Assembly (NCBI GenBank): GCA_017853205.1
Contig: JAFMKB010000020.1
Coordinates: forward strand, 1-42,249
Direction: 5' to 3'
DNA: 42,249 nucleotides
Source of the DNA: Gammaproteobacteria bacterium
Lineage (GTDB): Bacteria > Pseudomonadota > Gammaproteobacteria > Pseudomonadales > Pseudohongiellaceae
Below the pieces are notes generated by a model. The model was not told the DNA's origin and made no database searches. It saw only the letters and a program-made list of their open reading frames with translations. This document shows, in pieces, positions 27,203-36,378 of the stretch; the stretch's first letter is position 1; the number at the start of each line of letters is the position of its first letter. A program made the position numbers and the translations under genes.

Positions 27203-27628
27203 TTAGAGCTTGATCATTTCGGGTTTAATACCCGCCTGCTGATAGTGGCGGTAGCGCTCACGAGCCTGTTCGAGCGCCTCGGGCTCTTGGATGATTATTT
27301 CATTGACGCGAGCGATGCCCTCGACATTCCCGAGCGCATCGCTCGACAGGTTGATGACGACATCGTTGGCATCTCTGGGCAGAGAGTTAACAGCAATGCT
27401 GACGTTCTCTGCGCAAGTGCCATCCGCTGCGACAATCGCGTGTGGAATAAAACTCGTGCTCGAGAATGACCATAACAACGCGTCGATTTCACGGGCGACT
27501 GTTTCGCTGCCTGCAAATAAACAGACGCGATGTCCGAGCGATCGCGCCTTCTCTGTTAGCCGACAGGCAAAGAGCTTGCGCATCTGCTCTGTATCCTGCG
27601 ATAGGTTGTAGAAATTTATCTGCGTCAT
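27203..27628 (-). CDS. holC: DNA polymerase III chi subunit
   Basis: This 141-residue protein matches HolC, which links the clamp loader to single-strand binding protein during replication. Visible landmarks are INFYNL at the start, KLFACRLTEKARSLGHRV, the DALLWSFSSTSFIPHAI segment with the conserved Trp, and VVINLSSDALGN. The start at 27628 (MTQINFYN) is chosen by homology; the frame is open further upstream into pepA. It begins 26 bases after the pepA stop and belongs to the same operon. Confidence 0.92.
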   Translation of the reverse strand: MTQINFYNLSQDTEQMRKLFACRLTEKARSLGHRVCLFAGSETVAREIDALLWSFSSTSFIPHAIVAADGTCAENVSIAVNSLPRDANDVVINLSSDALGNVEGIARVNEIIIQEPEALEQARERYRHYQQAGIKPEMIKL

Positions 27629-27654
27629 CGCCTGGAGCTCGTTAAACCATTCAA

Positions 27655-29157
27655 CTAGGCGGCTTTGCGGCGCAAATATTCGAGAAGGAGGGATACCGGA
27701 CGCCCAGTTGCGCCTTTGGCCGCTCCACTGTTCCATGCGCTGCCCGCTATGTCGAGGTGCGCCCATTTAAATTTCTTCGTGAAGCGCGATAAGAAACAGG
27801 CGGCAGTAATCGTGCCTGCGCGTGGGCCACCGATGTTGGCGATGTCAGCGAAGTTGCTATCGAGTAGGTGCTGATACTCGTCGTGAAGAGGCAGCTGCCA
27901 TACTTGATCCAGGCTTGCGTTGCCGCAGTCTATTAGCTCATCGGCCAATGCATCGTCGTTGCTCAGTAATGCGCTTACATGTGAGCCGAAGGTCGCTACC
28001 GCTGCGCCTGTAAGCGTTGCAACGTCGATGACACTTGCTGGCTTGTAGCGTTCGCCATAGGTCAGTGCGTCGCAGAGCACGAGTCGGCCCTCAGCGTCGG
28101 TATTGAGAATTTCGATAGTAAGGCCGGACATACTGGTTACAACGTCGCCCGGTTTGGTCGCTTTTCCGCTCGGCATATTTTCAGCCGCAGCGATAATGGC
28201 GACGACGTCGATTGGCAAGGCCATTTCGACAACCGCGGCCATTGTGCCGATAACGCTTGCTGCCCCACACATGTCAAATTTCATTTCGTCCATCGCAAGG
28301 CCGCCTTTTAAGCTGATGCCGCCGGTATCGAAAGTAATGCCTTTGCCGACGAGCATATGCGGAGCGGGGCGATTGGCTTTTGGTTTTACTTTAGCGCCTT
28401 TGTATTCCATAACGATCAATTGCGCTTCCTGAGACGATCCAGCCGATACTGACAATAGTGAGCCCATGCCTAGCCTTGCCATCTGCTTTTCTGAAAGCAC
28501 TTTAACGCTTAGATTGCGCTTACTTTTCGCGAGGTCGACTGCTTGCTTTGCAAGGTATGTCGGTGTGCAGATATTGCCAGGCAGATTTCCCAATTCTCTC
28601 GCACGGTTGATTCCGCGACCCGTCGCGACGCCGCGTGCGAATGCTGCGTCGATTTTCGCTTTGGACGTGCCTTTTGGCGCTGCGAGGCTCACAGATTTGA
28701 GAGACATTTGCTTAGCCTTTGCGCTTTTAGTGGTGCTATAGCTGTAACTCGCCTCTACGAGCTCCTGTGCTACGCGCTCGGCTAGCCAGTAATGATCTGC
28801 GACTGCAAGTTCGAGGCTTGCGAGCGCCAGATGCGCATCTTTCGCTTGGCTGGCCAGTAAGGCTTTTGCAACGCCTGTGAGGAGCTTTTTAGCCTCCTTA
28901 AGAGAGAGTTTGGTGAGTTCGCCGCAGCCGACGAGTAAAACACGTTTTGCCTTGATGCCAGTAAGCCCGTGCAGGAAAAGCGTTGAGCCTAGGCCGCCAT
29001 CGAAGTCGCCGTTCGACAGGATGCTTGAGAGCCGCTTACCACTGGATTTGTCGATTTCACCGGCCTCCTCGCTAAGTTTGCCCTTTGAGCCAACGGCAAT
29101 AACGAGGCAATCAGTAGCAAGGCGAATGGGGTTACTAGTTTTGAGAGCAGTTTTCAT
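27655..29157 (-). CDS. pepA: Leucyl aminopeptidase PepA (M17)
   Basis: This 500-residue cytosolic dizinc aminopeptidase removes N-terminal residues; the family also binds DNA in some bacteria. The metal and catalytic residues are intact: Lys272, Asp277 and Lys284 in GKGITFDTGGISLKGG, and Asp354, Glu356 and Arg358 in the signature NTDAEGRL. The N-terminal domain (1-160) is the less conserved part typical of the family. It is first in pepA-holC-valS and divergent from the lptFG region, as in many Gammaproteobacteria, although a thioesterase gene intervenes here. Confidence 0.97.
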   Translation of the reverse strand: MKTALKTSNPIRLATDCLVIAVGSKGKLSEEAGEIDKSSGKRLSSILSNGDFDGGLGSTLFLHGLTGIKAKRVLLVGCGELTKLSLKEAKKLLTGVAKALLASQAKDAHLALASLELAVADHYWLAERVAQELVEASYSYSTTKSAKAKQMSLKSVSLAAPKGTSKAKIDAAFARGVATGRGINRARELGNLPGNICTPTYLAKQAVDLAKSKRNLSVKVLSEKQMARLGMGSLLSVSAGSSQEAQLIVMEYKGAKVKPKANRPAPHMLVGKGITFDTGGISLKGGLAMDEMKFDMCGAASVIGTMAAVVEMALPIDVVAIIAAAENMPSGKATKPGDVVTSMSGLTIEILNTDAEGRLVLCDALTYGERYKPASVIDVATLTGAAVATFGSHVSALLSNDDALADELIDCGNASLDQVWQLPLHDEYQHLLDSNFADIANIGGPRAGTITAACFLSRFTKKFKWAHLDIAGSAWNSGAAKGATGRPVSLLLEYLRRKAA

Positions 29158-29349
29158 TGGTAGTCCTATTGGGAATCTGGAGTGAGGCTCGTTCTAGGTC
29201 GATAATCCTAGGGAGTTTCAGGGGCTTATGCAAATTTTCAGGACTGCTTTTGAGCCAATGTTGTCGAATTTTATTGAGAATCTTATGCGGTGGTCTCACG
29301 GTCGACATTTTGCATACTGCGACGTTAGAAAAGAGCGTTTAATTGGGAA

Positions 29350-29383
29350 CTCTATTGATGGTCACAGGTCTTAGCTAATAGAG
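29350..29383 (+). repeat. Inverted repeat in leader of thioesterase gene
   Basis: CTCTATT at 29350-29356 and AATAGAG at 29377-29383 form a 7-base inverted repeat with a 20-base spacer just upstream of the AAGGAG site of the thioesterase gene. It could be an mRNA leader hairpin or an operator pair; nothing else supports a role. Confidence 0.3.
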
Positions 29384-29403
29384 GTAAATGAAGGAGCGTT
29401 TAG

Positions 29404-29847
29404 ATGCCGAGAATTAAGGTTAGTACTCCAGAGTACCCGCGTTTTCGCATGAAGCGAAAAGTGGGGATTAGCGATTTAAACTACGCGAAACATTTAGACA
29501 GCACAGCGATGGTCGCAATCTTACATGAAGCGAGACTGCAAATGCTGGGTGATCTCGGCTTCACAGAAGGCAATATCTATGGTTTAGGCCTTGTGGTTAC
29601 CGACTTCGCGATAGAGTACCGGGCCGAGTCGTTTGCGAACGATACCCTCGTCATCGATGTCTCTGTGGGTGAGTTTAACCGGTATGGCTGCGATATTGGC
29701 TTCATCGTTACCAACGCAGCGCTCGATCAAATTGTGTGCAAGGCGAAGGTGGGTGTTGTTTTCATGGACTTCGATAAGCACCAACTCGCCGATGTTCCCG
29801 CGGCGTTCAAGACACGAGTCGAAAAGCCACAGGTGAGGGTAGCTTAG
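29404..29847 (+). CDS. Hotdog-fold acyl-CoA thioesterase, YbgC/4HBT-like
   Basis: This 147-residue hotdog protein has the 4HBT-type segment ISDLNYAKHLDSTAMVAILHEAR in place of the classic D-x-D-x-x-G-H-x-N region, followed by LVVTDFAIEYRAESFANDTLVID and CDIGFIVTNA. It should hydrolyse acyl thioesters in the cytosol. AAGGAG precedes the ATG by eight bases. It lies between pepA and lptF, where most relatives have no gene, and reads in the same direction as lptF with 72 bases between. The substrate is unknown. Confidence 0.87.
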   Translation: MPRIKVSTPEYPRFRMKRKVGISDLNYAKHLDSTAMVAILHEARLQMLGDLGFTEGNIYGLGLVVTDFAIEYRAESFANDTLVIDVSVGEFNRYGCDIGFIVTNAALDQIVCKAKVGVVFMDFDKHQLADVPAAFKTRVEKPQVRVA

Positions 29848-29919
29848 TGAGACTAACGTCCCTGCGTTAAATGGATTAGACTTGCTCCTAAGCTTTTCAA
29901 ACCCGCGGAGCAAGTCCGA

Positions 29920-31008
29920 TTGATCGTATTTCGCTATCTTAGCCGGCAGCTTCTGCAAGCAATGGCAGCCGTCACGCTTGTGCTCTTAGTCGTAGCGCTA
30001 ACTGGGCGGTTTATCCAGTACTTGGGTCAGGCGGTTGCTGGCGAACTCGCCACAGACGCACTGCTTTTACTGATAGTCTTCCGCCTACCCGACTTCCTCC
30101 TCGTCATCGTCCCTCTCGCTTTTTTCCTATCAATTTTGCTGGTTTATGGGCGGATGTACGCCGAGAACGAGATGGTAGTGCTTATCGCGAGCGGTTTTAG
30201 CGAAAAAAAGCTTGTTCGAATGAGTCTTGGTTTTGCAGCGCTGATTGTACTTCTGGTCGGTTCGCTTTCCTTAGTGCTCGCACCTTGGGGCGTGCGTAAG
30301 ACAGAGGAGGTTCTGCAGGCGCAAAAAAATCTAACTGAGGTCGATCTAATTGTTGAAGGGCAATTTCAGAGTTTCGGCGGCGGAGCGCGCGTCACTCACG
30401 CAGAGCGCGTTCTAACCACGACTGCTGGGCAGCGGCAGCTACAAGGTGTATTTGTCGCGACTGAGGCCGATGCTACCCCACGAATTCTGATCGCCGAAAG
30501 CGCAAGACCCGTGGTCGAGGCTGATGGTTCGCGATTTATGCTATTGAACAACGTCGCCCAGTACGAAGGGCTTGCCGGTGCCGCAGATTTTACTGTAAGT
30601 CGCTCGAAGACCCAATCAATCAGGCTCCCCGACGCGCGCGAACGCGAGCTAATCCTAGAAGAAGAAACGCTATCGACTATTGAATTACTCGGTAGCTCTG
30701 ACCTCGCTCGAGTTGCCGAATTGCAGTGGCGCATTGCGACGCTTTTGCTAGTGCCAATACTTACGCTTATTGCGGTGCCGCTAAGCCGAGTTGGTCCTAG
30801 GCAGGGGCGCTATTCGCGCCTAGTACCAGCAGCGCTTTTGTATGCGACATATTTTGTACTGCTGCAGTACTGCCGCGACGCGATCTCTGTTGGGGAATTA
30901 TCTCCGGTTCTCGGTATGTGGTGGGTTCATGGTGCGTTTTTAGTAATCGCACTTGCTGCGAATGGATTTCTGATAGTGCCCAAGCGCAGCCTCGCGAGGG
31001 CGGCCTAA
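29920..31008 (+). CDS. lptF: LPS export permease LptF
   Basis: This 362-residue inner-membrane protein is one of the two permeases of the LptBFGC transporter that pulls lipopolysaccharide out of the membrane. Three helices in the first 115 residues (including MAAVTLVLLVVALTGRFI and FLLVIVPLAFFLSILLVYGRMY), a periplasmic beta-jellyroll at about 130-255, and three C-terminal helices match LptF. The start is a TTG at 29920, supported by the conserved IVFRYLSRQLL beginning. Its stop overlaps the lptG start in TAATG, showing translational coupling. Confidence 0.95.
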   Translation: MIVFRYLSRQLLQAMAAVTLVLLVVALTGRFIQYLGQAVAGELATDALLLLIVFRLPDFLLVIVPLAFFLSILLVYGRMYAENEMVVLIASGFSEKKLVRMSLGFAALIVLLVGSLSLVLAPWGVRKTEEVLQAQKNLTEVDLIVEGQFQSFGGGARVTHAERVLTTTAGQRQLQGVFVATEADATPRILIAESARPVVEADGSRFMLLNNVAQYEGLAGAADFTVSRSKTQSIRLPDARERELILEEETLSTIELLGSSDLARVAELQWRIATLLLVPILTLIAVPLSRVGPRQGRYSRLVPAALLYATYFVLLQYCRDAISVGELSPVLGMWWVHGAFLVIALAANGFLIVPKRSLARAA

Positions 31009-32135
31009 TGGCTAATAAACCAATGACGCTTATCGATACCTACATACGTAAACGCGTATTGCTCGCAATGCTCGTCGTCATCTCGCTTGTGCTTAGCATC
31101 GATGTGGTGTTCACGTTAGTAGAGGAGCTTGGCGATAGTGAAAATGCCTACACTTCTTCACAGGCGCTTTTGTACGTACTGAAGACACTTCCTTCTCGGA
31201 TTTTTCAATTACTCCCTTTCACTGCCCTCGGTGGCAGTTTAATTGGCCTCGGGATAATGGCATCGCATAACGAGCTGATAGTGATTCAATCAGCTGGTGT
31301 GAGCACGTGGCGGTTGGTTTGGGCTGTGATAAAACCAGCGTTCATCGTGATGTTTGCAGGCCTCATCCTCGGCGAATACGTTGCTCCTTCGCTACAACAG
31401 TCTGCACAGAGTTCTAAGGCTGTGCTGCGGAGCGGTGTTCAGACTATCGACGCGGGGCAGGGGAGCTGGCGCCGGATAGGTAATGAATTTCTCCATGTTA
31501 ATGCGATCGCCCCCGGCGGTGAAACACTCTATGGCGTCTCGCGTTATCGCCTGGCAACCGCTACAGCCGTCCCCGCGGATTCGAAACCGGCGGCAACGTT
31601 GGGCCTTTCGCATATCAGTTTTGCTCAAAGCGCCGCCTATATCGCTGAAGAAGAGGGAGGCTACTGGCAGCTGGAGAATGTGTCCGAGACGCGTTTTCTG
31701 TCAGATTCGGTAGAAACTGCGCAACGAGCAAGTGAGAATTGGTATGTTGACCTCTCTCCGGAGCTGCTCGCGGTTCTGCTCGTAGCGCCCGACAGACAGT
31801 CGATCAGCGGGCTTTACAATTTTGCGCGCTTCTTCGAGTCTCAGGGGCTAGATGCAGATCGTTACATGCTGAGTTTTTGGGGAAAACTGCTGCAGCCGCT
31901 TGCGACGCTTGCGCTCGTGCTTCTGGCTGTGTCCTTCGTTTTCGGTCCGCTGCGCGAAGCGACGATGGGCTTTCGGGTCTTTGTTGCAATCGGTGTTGGC
32001 TTGCTATTCACGATAGTGCAGCAGCTGCTCGAGCCAGCGAGTCTGTTGTTGGGCATTGATCCGCTGTTTGCCGTATTGCTGCCCATTGTGAGTTGCGCGG
32101 CGTTGGGCGTGGTGTCAATGTTACGCGTACGATAG
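31008..32135 (+). CDS. lptG: LPS export permease LptG
   Basis: This is the 375-residue partner permease of LptF. It starts at 31008 (MANKPMTLIDTYIRKRVLL), within the lptF stop codon region (TAATG); a longer in-frame start inside lptF is not credible. It has six membrane helices and a central periplasmic beta-jellyroll (SWRRIGNEFLHVNAI). It ends six bases before the convergent RDD gene. Confidence 0.95.
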   Translation: MANKPMTLIDTYIRKRVLLAMLVVISLVLSIDVVFTLVEELGDSENAYTSSQALLYVLKTLPSRIFQLLPFTALGGSLIGLGIMASHNELIVIQSAGVSTWRLVWAVIKPAFIVMFAGLILGEYVAPSLQQSAQSSKAVLRSGVQTIDAGQGSWRRIGNEFLHVNAIAPGGETLYGVSRYRLATATAVPADSKPAATLGLSHISFAQSAAYIAEEEGGYWQLENVSETRFLSDSVETAQRASENWYVDLSPELLAVLLVAPDRQSISGLYNFARFFESQGLDADRYMLSFWGKLLQPLATLALVLLAVSFVFGPLREATMGFRVFVAIGVGLLFTIVQQLLEPASLLLGIDPLFAVLLPIVSCAALGVVSMLRVR

Positions 32136-32141
32136 TGGAAA

Positions 32142-32678
32142 TTACGTAGTTTTTTTCTCGAAGGGTTTGTAGCCTTTTGGCATGAGAACGACTTTGGTTG
32201 CACTCAGTTTGTCGTGCAGCGCATCGTTGTCTTTGTCGATGTAGAGCCAGAGGTAGCCGATCCCACCAAGCCAGAACGCTGGCCATGCTGAGAAAAATCG
32301 GATAATGCCTTGGCGTACACTCATCGGTTTATCATCCAGTGAGAGCGCCTTAATGCGCCAAGAAATCATCCCCAGCGTCTGCCCGCCCCGAGTCCAGAAC
32401 CAGAGATAGAATCCTGAGCTACTTGCAACCATCAAAAGGAATGTCAGAGTGCTAACCACAGGGTCAGTTTGCACCACGCCTTCGACGACTTGATTGCTGT
32501 CGGTTCCAAAAATACCCAGCATGGCGTAGCCAATGAACATCCACATCGCAAACACGAGAAAGCCATCGTAAAGCAGCGCCGCAAGGCGTCTGGGAAGACC
32601 TGCGCGAGGGTAGGTGGATTCGTCGGGGTGGGTCTTGATGCCGCCTTTGTTGTCGGGCTGCGTATTCTCAGCGTTCAA
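32142..32678 (-). CDS. RDD family membrane protein
   Basis: This 178-residue protein has the RDD domain: the Arg in AGLPRRLAALLYDGFLVF, followed by Asp, then hydrophobic helices at about 36-56, 75-97 and 128-150, and the WFWTRGGQTLGMISWRIK segment. Such proteins are inner-membrane proteins of mostly unknown transport role. The start appears to be TTG at 32678. The C-terminus is basic. In several Gammaproteobacteria an RDD gene also lies next to lptFG, so the context is conserved. Confidence 0.85.
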   Translation of the reverse strand: MNAENTQPDNKGGIKTHPDESTYPRAGLPRRLAALLYDGFLVFAMWMFIGYAMLGIFGTDSNQVVEGVVQTDPVVSTLTFLLMVASSSGFYLWFWTRGGQTLGMISWRIKALSLDDKPMSVRQGIIRFFSAWPAFWLGGIGYLWLYIDKDNDALHDKLSATKVVLMPKGYKPFEKKTT

Positions 32679-32899
32679 TTGGGTTGCTCTCAGGCTAGGT
32701 TAGTGACTCAGATGGCCTTTATTCTACGTTATTACATGTGTTGATAGTTAAAAGTCTGTACAAAAAGCTAGTCAAGTCCCCTATATTTCGCGAATTCTGG
32801 CTAGGCTGAAAATAAGCAGAGCGATTAACACCGGCTATCGACTTTGCTAGACTCAGCGAGCCTTGATGAACAGGGCCGCCGCATATTAGAGATAGCGCT

Positions 32900-34447
32900 A
32901 TGAATTCTAAACCCAACGCTCGCCGCATTCAGCTACTAGACACTACGCTTCGCGATGGTGAACAAACTCAGAGTGTGTCCTTTTCAGGCAGCGAGAAAGT
33001 GAGTATCGCGCGTGCGCTCCTGCAGTCGTTGAAAGTTGATCGCATTGAAGTCGCCTCGGCGTGTGTTTCCGACGGGGAAAAGCAGGCAGTAGCGCAGATT
33101 ACCGAATGGGCGGCGGAACATGGCTTCGTTGATCGTGTTGAGGTGCTCGGTTTTGTCGACCGCAAGCGCAGCGTCGATTGGATAGTCAGTGCCGGTGGGA
33201 AGGTCATTAATTTGCTAGCTAAAGGCAGTGAAAAGCACTGCAGAGAACAGCTAAGCAAAACCCTCGAGCAGCACGTCGCCGATATTGAAGCAACTATAGC
33301 CTACGCGCATGAGAAAGGGCTGCGCGTGAATATGTATTTAGAAGATTGGTCGAATGGTTATGCCGACAGTCCAGACTATGTTTTCGGCCTCATCGAGGCG
33401 ACGAAGTCACTGGGCATCGGTCATTATTTACTGCCAGATACGCTGGGCTTACTGTCGCCTGAAGAAGTCCGCGAGTCGCTCACCGATATGATGACGCGCT
33501 TTCCCGATCAGACCTTCGATTTTCATCCGCATAACGATTACGGCCTAGCAACCGCGAATGCACTGGCGGCGGTTGAGGTTGGCATTAATACGATTCACTG
33601 CACAATAAACTGCCTCGGTGAGAGGGCAGGGAATGCTTCGCTTGCAGAGGTCGCTGTGGCGCTGCGCGATAAAATGGGTATGGAGCTTGCCATCGACGAG
33701 ACGCGCATCAGTTCTCTCAGCCGCATGGTAGAAAATTTTTCCGGTAAGTGGATCGCCGCTAATACGCCAATTGTGGGAGCAGATGTCTTTACTCAGACCG
33801 CCGGAATTCATGCAGACGGCGATTTAAAAGGCGATCTCTATGTCACTAATCTGAGTCCTGAGCGATTCGGACGTAAACGCGTTTATGCACTAGGGAAGAT
33901 GAGCGGCAAGGCCTCGCTCATTAACAACCTCGATGAGTTGGGTATTAGCCTAAGCAAAGAGGATCAAGCAAAAGTGCTCGAGCGCGTGGTAAGACTTGGT
34001 GACTCAAAGCAGATTATCACCTCCGAGGATCTACCATTTATCATCGCAGATGTTATGCAGAGCGGAGATTTCGAACACATTACGCTTCTTAACTGCTACA
34101 TAAACAGCGGTCTTGACGTTGAAAGCACTGCAAGCATCCGCGTAAAAATCGGAGATGAAGAGGCGCAGGGATCCGGTTCAGGCAATGGCGGATTCGCTGC
34201 GTTCTTCGACGCGATCGAGAAAATTCTTGAGCCGACGGGTTTTGATATGCCTGCTTTGATCGACTATGAGGTGCATATACCTCGTGGTGGAAAGATTAAC
34301 GCGCTAACCGAATGTATTATCACATGGGAATGGCAGGAGCAGGACTTCAAAACGCGAGGAGTCGATTCCAATCAGGTGCTTGCCGCGGTTAAAGCGACGC
34401 TGCGAATGATCAACTTGAGAATGCACGCCGACGCCTTCGCTTCGTAG
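32900..34447 (+). CDS. cimA: (R)-citramalate synthase, Leptospira type
   Basis: This 515-residue DRE-TIM enzyme resembles the Leptospira citramalate synthase more than classical LeuA. It should condense pyruvate with acetyl-CoA for isoleucine synthesis. The start DTTLRDGEQT carries Arg18 and Asp19; metal ligands include His209 and His211 (FHPHNDY). Residues I recall as setting pyruvate specificity in the Leptospira enzyme correspond to Leu83, Leu106 and Tyr146, all kept, with Glu148. In the acetyl-CoA region HADGD, Asp306, Leu313 and Tyr314 match, but an Asn of Leptospira is Asp312. The C-terminal regulatory domain (about 395-515) is present. It converges with leuB, sharing a terminator. 2-Isopropylmalate synthase activity cannot be ruled out. 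Confidence 0.85.
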   Translation: MNSKPNARRIQLLDTTLRDGEQTQSVSFSGSEKVSIARALLQSLKVDRIEVASACVSDGEKQAVAQITEWAAEHGFVDRVEVLGFVDRKRSVDWIVSAGGKVINLLAKGSEKHCREQLSKTLEQHVADIEATIAYAHEKGLRVNMYLEDWSNGYADSPDYVFGLIEATKSLGIGHYLLPDTLGLLSPEEVRESLTDMMTRFPDQTFDFHPHNDYGLATANALAAVEVGINTIHCTINCLGERAGNASLAEVAVALRDKMGMELAIDETRISSLSRMVENFSGKWIAANTPIVGADVFTQTAGIHADGDLKGDLYVTNLSPERFGRKRVYALGKMSGKASLINNLDELGISLSKEDQAKVLERVVRLGDSKQIITSEDLPFIIADVMQSGDFEHITLLNCYINSGLDVESTASIRVKIGDEEAQGSGSGNGGFAAFFDAIEKILEPTGFDMPALIDYEVHIPRGGKINALTECIITWEWQEQDFKTRGVDSNQVLAAVKATLRMINLRMHADAFAS

Positions 34448-34452
34448 TTAGC

Positions 34453-34485
34453 AAAAAAAACGCCCTATTAAGGGCGTTTTTAGTT
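34453..34485. terminator. Rho-independent terminator between cimA and leuB
   Basis: AAAACGCCCT at 34457-34466 and AGGGCGTTTT at 34471-34480 form a strong 10-base stem with a four-base loop, A-rich on the left and T-rich on the right, so it should stop transcription from both directions: cimA on the plus strand and leuB on the minus strand. Confidence 0.9.
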
Positions 34486-34562
34486 TTGGGCTAGCCGAGA
34501 TACTCACGGCTCAAACAGGCGGTAGAGAGCGCTAAAAATTATTTCGCTCAAAAAATACTGCA

Positions 34563-35672
34563 CTAAACCCTGGGGCATTTCGCAAGTTCAGCAGCGACGA
34601 GATCGCCGAAGGCGCTCGTGCTAATCATATTTACACCAGCGCCGGGTTTGGAAAGATCCGGGGTCGAGTTGCCCTGAGCAAACACTTCCTGCATTGCGTG
34701 CCAGACATTTTTGGCCTCAGCCTCCATCCCAAAACTCATTTCGAGCATCATCGCAACCGAGCCGATCATCGAGTACGGGTTGGCGATACCTTGACCAGCG
34801 ATGTCAGGCGCGGAGCCATGTGAAGGTTCGTAATAGGCTTTTTCTGGGCCAATGCACGCCGAGGGCATGAGGCCGAGGGAGCCAAGTATGCCGCCTGCCT
34901 GATCGCTTAGGATATCGCCAAACATATTCTCCATCACCATTACGTCGAACTGGCCTGGGTTCAAACATAGGTAGGTCGCGGCGGCATCGACCAAGATATT
35001 GACGACCTTTACCTCGGGATAGTCTGCGCCGACCTCGTCTATTATTTCGTTCCATAGCACGCTGGATTTTAAGACGTTCGACTTATGGATGTTATGCAGC
35101 ACTTTCTTACGCTTCTGTGCGGTGTCGAATGCAACGCGTGCAATGTTTGCGATTTGGTCTTCGTCGTATTCAAGGTTTTCGACAACGTAGCGTTTACCCT
35201 CTGCGTTTACTCCCATCTCTTTCTTGCCAAAGTACAGCCCGCCGACGAGTTCGCGGATGATGATCATGTCGATACCATTATCTCCAATGATTTCAGGCTT
35301 GAGCGGCGAGAAATGAGCAAGGCTCTGGGGCAGGTAAACTGGGCGAAAGTTCGCGAATGTGTTGAAGCGGCGACGCAGTGGAAGCAGGGCGCCGCGCTCT
35401 GGTTGCATATCGATGGGAATTTTTTTCGATTCCTCGTGATTGAGCCCGATCGGGCCTTTTAAGATTGCGGCCGCCTCATCGCAGAGCTTTTTGGTTTCCT
35501 CTGGAAACGAATCTCCGTGGCTAAAATAGGCGCTCGCGCCAAAAGCGCCATGGACTAGTTCGAACTCGATATCGTTGCGCTGTGCAACTAGGTCGAGAAT
35601 TTTTACTGCTTCGGCCATGATCTCCGGGCCGATGCCATCGCCGTCGAGTAGCGCTATTTTGTGTGTGGCCAT
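34563..35672 (-). CDS. leuB: 3-isopropylmalate dehydrogenase
   Basis: This 369-residue NAD-dependent decarboxylating dehydrogenase serves leucine synthesis and, with citramalate, the isoleucine route. Landmarks are LLDGDGIGPEIMAEAVK at the start, RELVGGLYFG, the Asp-rich segment MVMENMFGDILSDQAGGILGS, and PSHGSAPDIAGQG. Length equals the family norm. AAGGA precedes the ATG by eight bases. The usual partners leuC and leuD are not upstream; an AT-rich gene-poor stretch and unrelated genes lie there. Confidence 0.95.
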   Translation of the reverse strand: MATHKIALLDGDGIGPEIMAEAVKILDLVAQRNDIEFELVHGAFGASAYFSHGDSFPEETKKLCDEAAAILKGPIGLNHEESKKIPIDMQPERGALLPLRRRFNTFANFRPVYLPQSLAHFSPLKPEIIGDNGIDMIIIRELVGGLYFGKKEMGVNAEGKRYVVENLEYDEDQIANIARVAFDTAQKRKKVLHNIHKSNVLKSSVLWNEIIDEVGADYPEVKVVNILVDAAATYLCLNPGQFDVMVMENMFGDILSDQAGGILGSLGLMPSACIGPEKAYYEPSHGSAPDIAGQGIANPYSMIGSVAMMLEMSFGMEAEAKNVWHAMQEVFAQGNSTPDLSKPGAGVNMISTSAFGDLVAAELAKCPRV

Positions 35673-36378
35673 GGGTCTAATCCTTTGTTTCTGCTAAAAC
35701 GGTTGGTTTCTTGTTTGGTAAATTCTGCATAGTGTTTTCCGGTGAGGTGGGGAAGCGAGGGCAGAATTATCGACGCGTAAAGGTAGCAACTCATTCGCTC
35801 TAAAGGAAGTGTCCACAAGAGACGAAGTCCCTGAACTTACGGGAGGGTAAAGTGTACTGAACGGGTATAAGAGTGCCGCGAGTTGAAGTGTCACCGTGCA
35901 ACGAGCGCCTGCTCTTAAGAATTAATCAAATCAACCTTGGCGAGAGCTAATTTTTAGCGATCCACAACTCTGTTGGTACCAGTGGGCGGTAGTGTATTCT
36001 TAAGTAAATCAGTATTTTAAGATTATAATTAGTAAATACCCGCCTTAGTACCCGCCAAAAAACTAATTCTATCCTGCGATTTGCTCCTTTCAAAGTGAGA
36101 TGAACGATCACGACCTCTTGCTGTGACGCCACGTTCCTGCTGTTACAGTTGCCTTTCCAAGATGTATAAAAATTCCTAGGTATTCTGGCTATTCAACGCC
36201 GTGGGCATTGCGCCCCGGAGAGTGAAGCTCACCGTCACCCATAGCCAACTCTTGTTTGTGTCATCGAAACTGGGAAGATTTTCTGACCGAAAATCAGCGA
36301 GCTTCGAAATAGGGGTATATACCTCGCATTGTTGCTGGTAGTTTGTCTTATTACTCGACAACAAGAAGGAAACTCCTT
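35673..36378. other. Gene-poor AT-richer stretch between leuB and accessory cluster
   Basis: About 700 bases hold no gene I can support. Frames of 60-66 codons on the minus strand lack ribosome sites and sensible composition. A TACCCGCC octamer occurs twice with a 12-base period (36037-36044 and 36049-36056). The base composition falls from here on, marking the border with the accessory genes. Promoters for leuB (left) and for the 36379 gene (right) should lie here. Confidence 0.45.

Noticed and set aside
35694-36132. Two minus-strand frames of 61-66 codons
   Set aside because: They have no ribosome sites or sensible protein features; they are more likely chance frames in noncoding DNA.
36176-36364. 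62-codon minus-strand frame overlapping the upstream region of the EHxxH gene
   Set aside because: It covers the likely promoter and leader of the downstream gene and shows no protein pattern.
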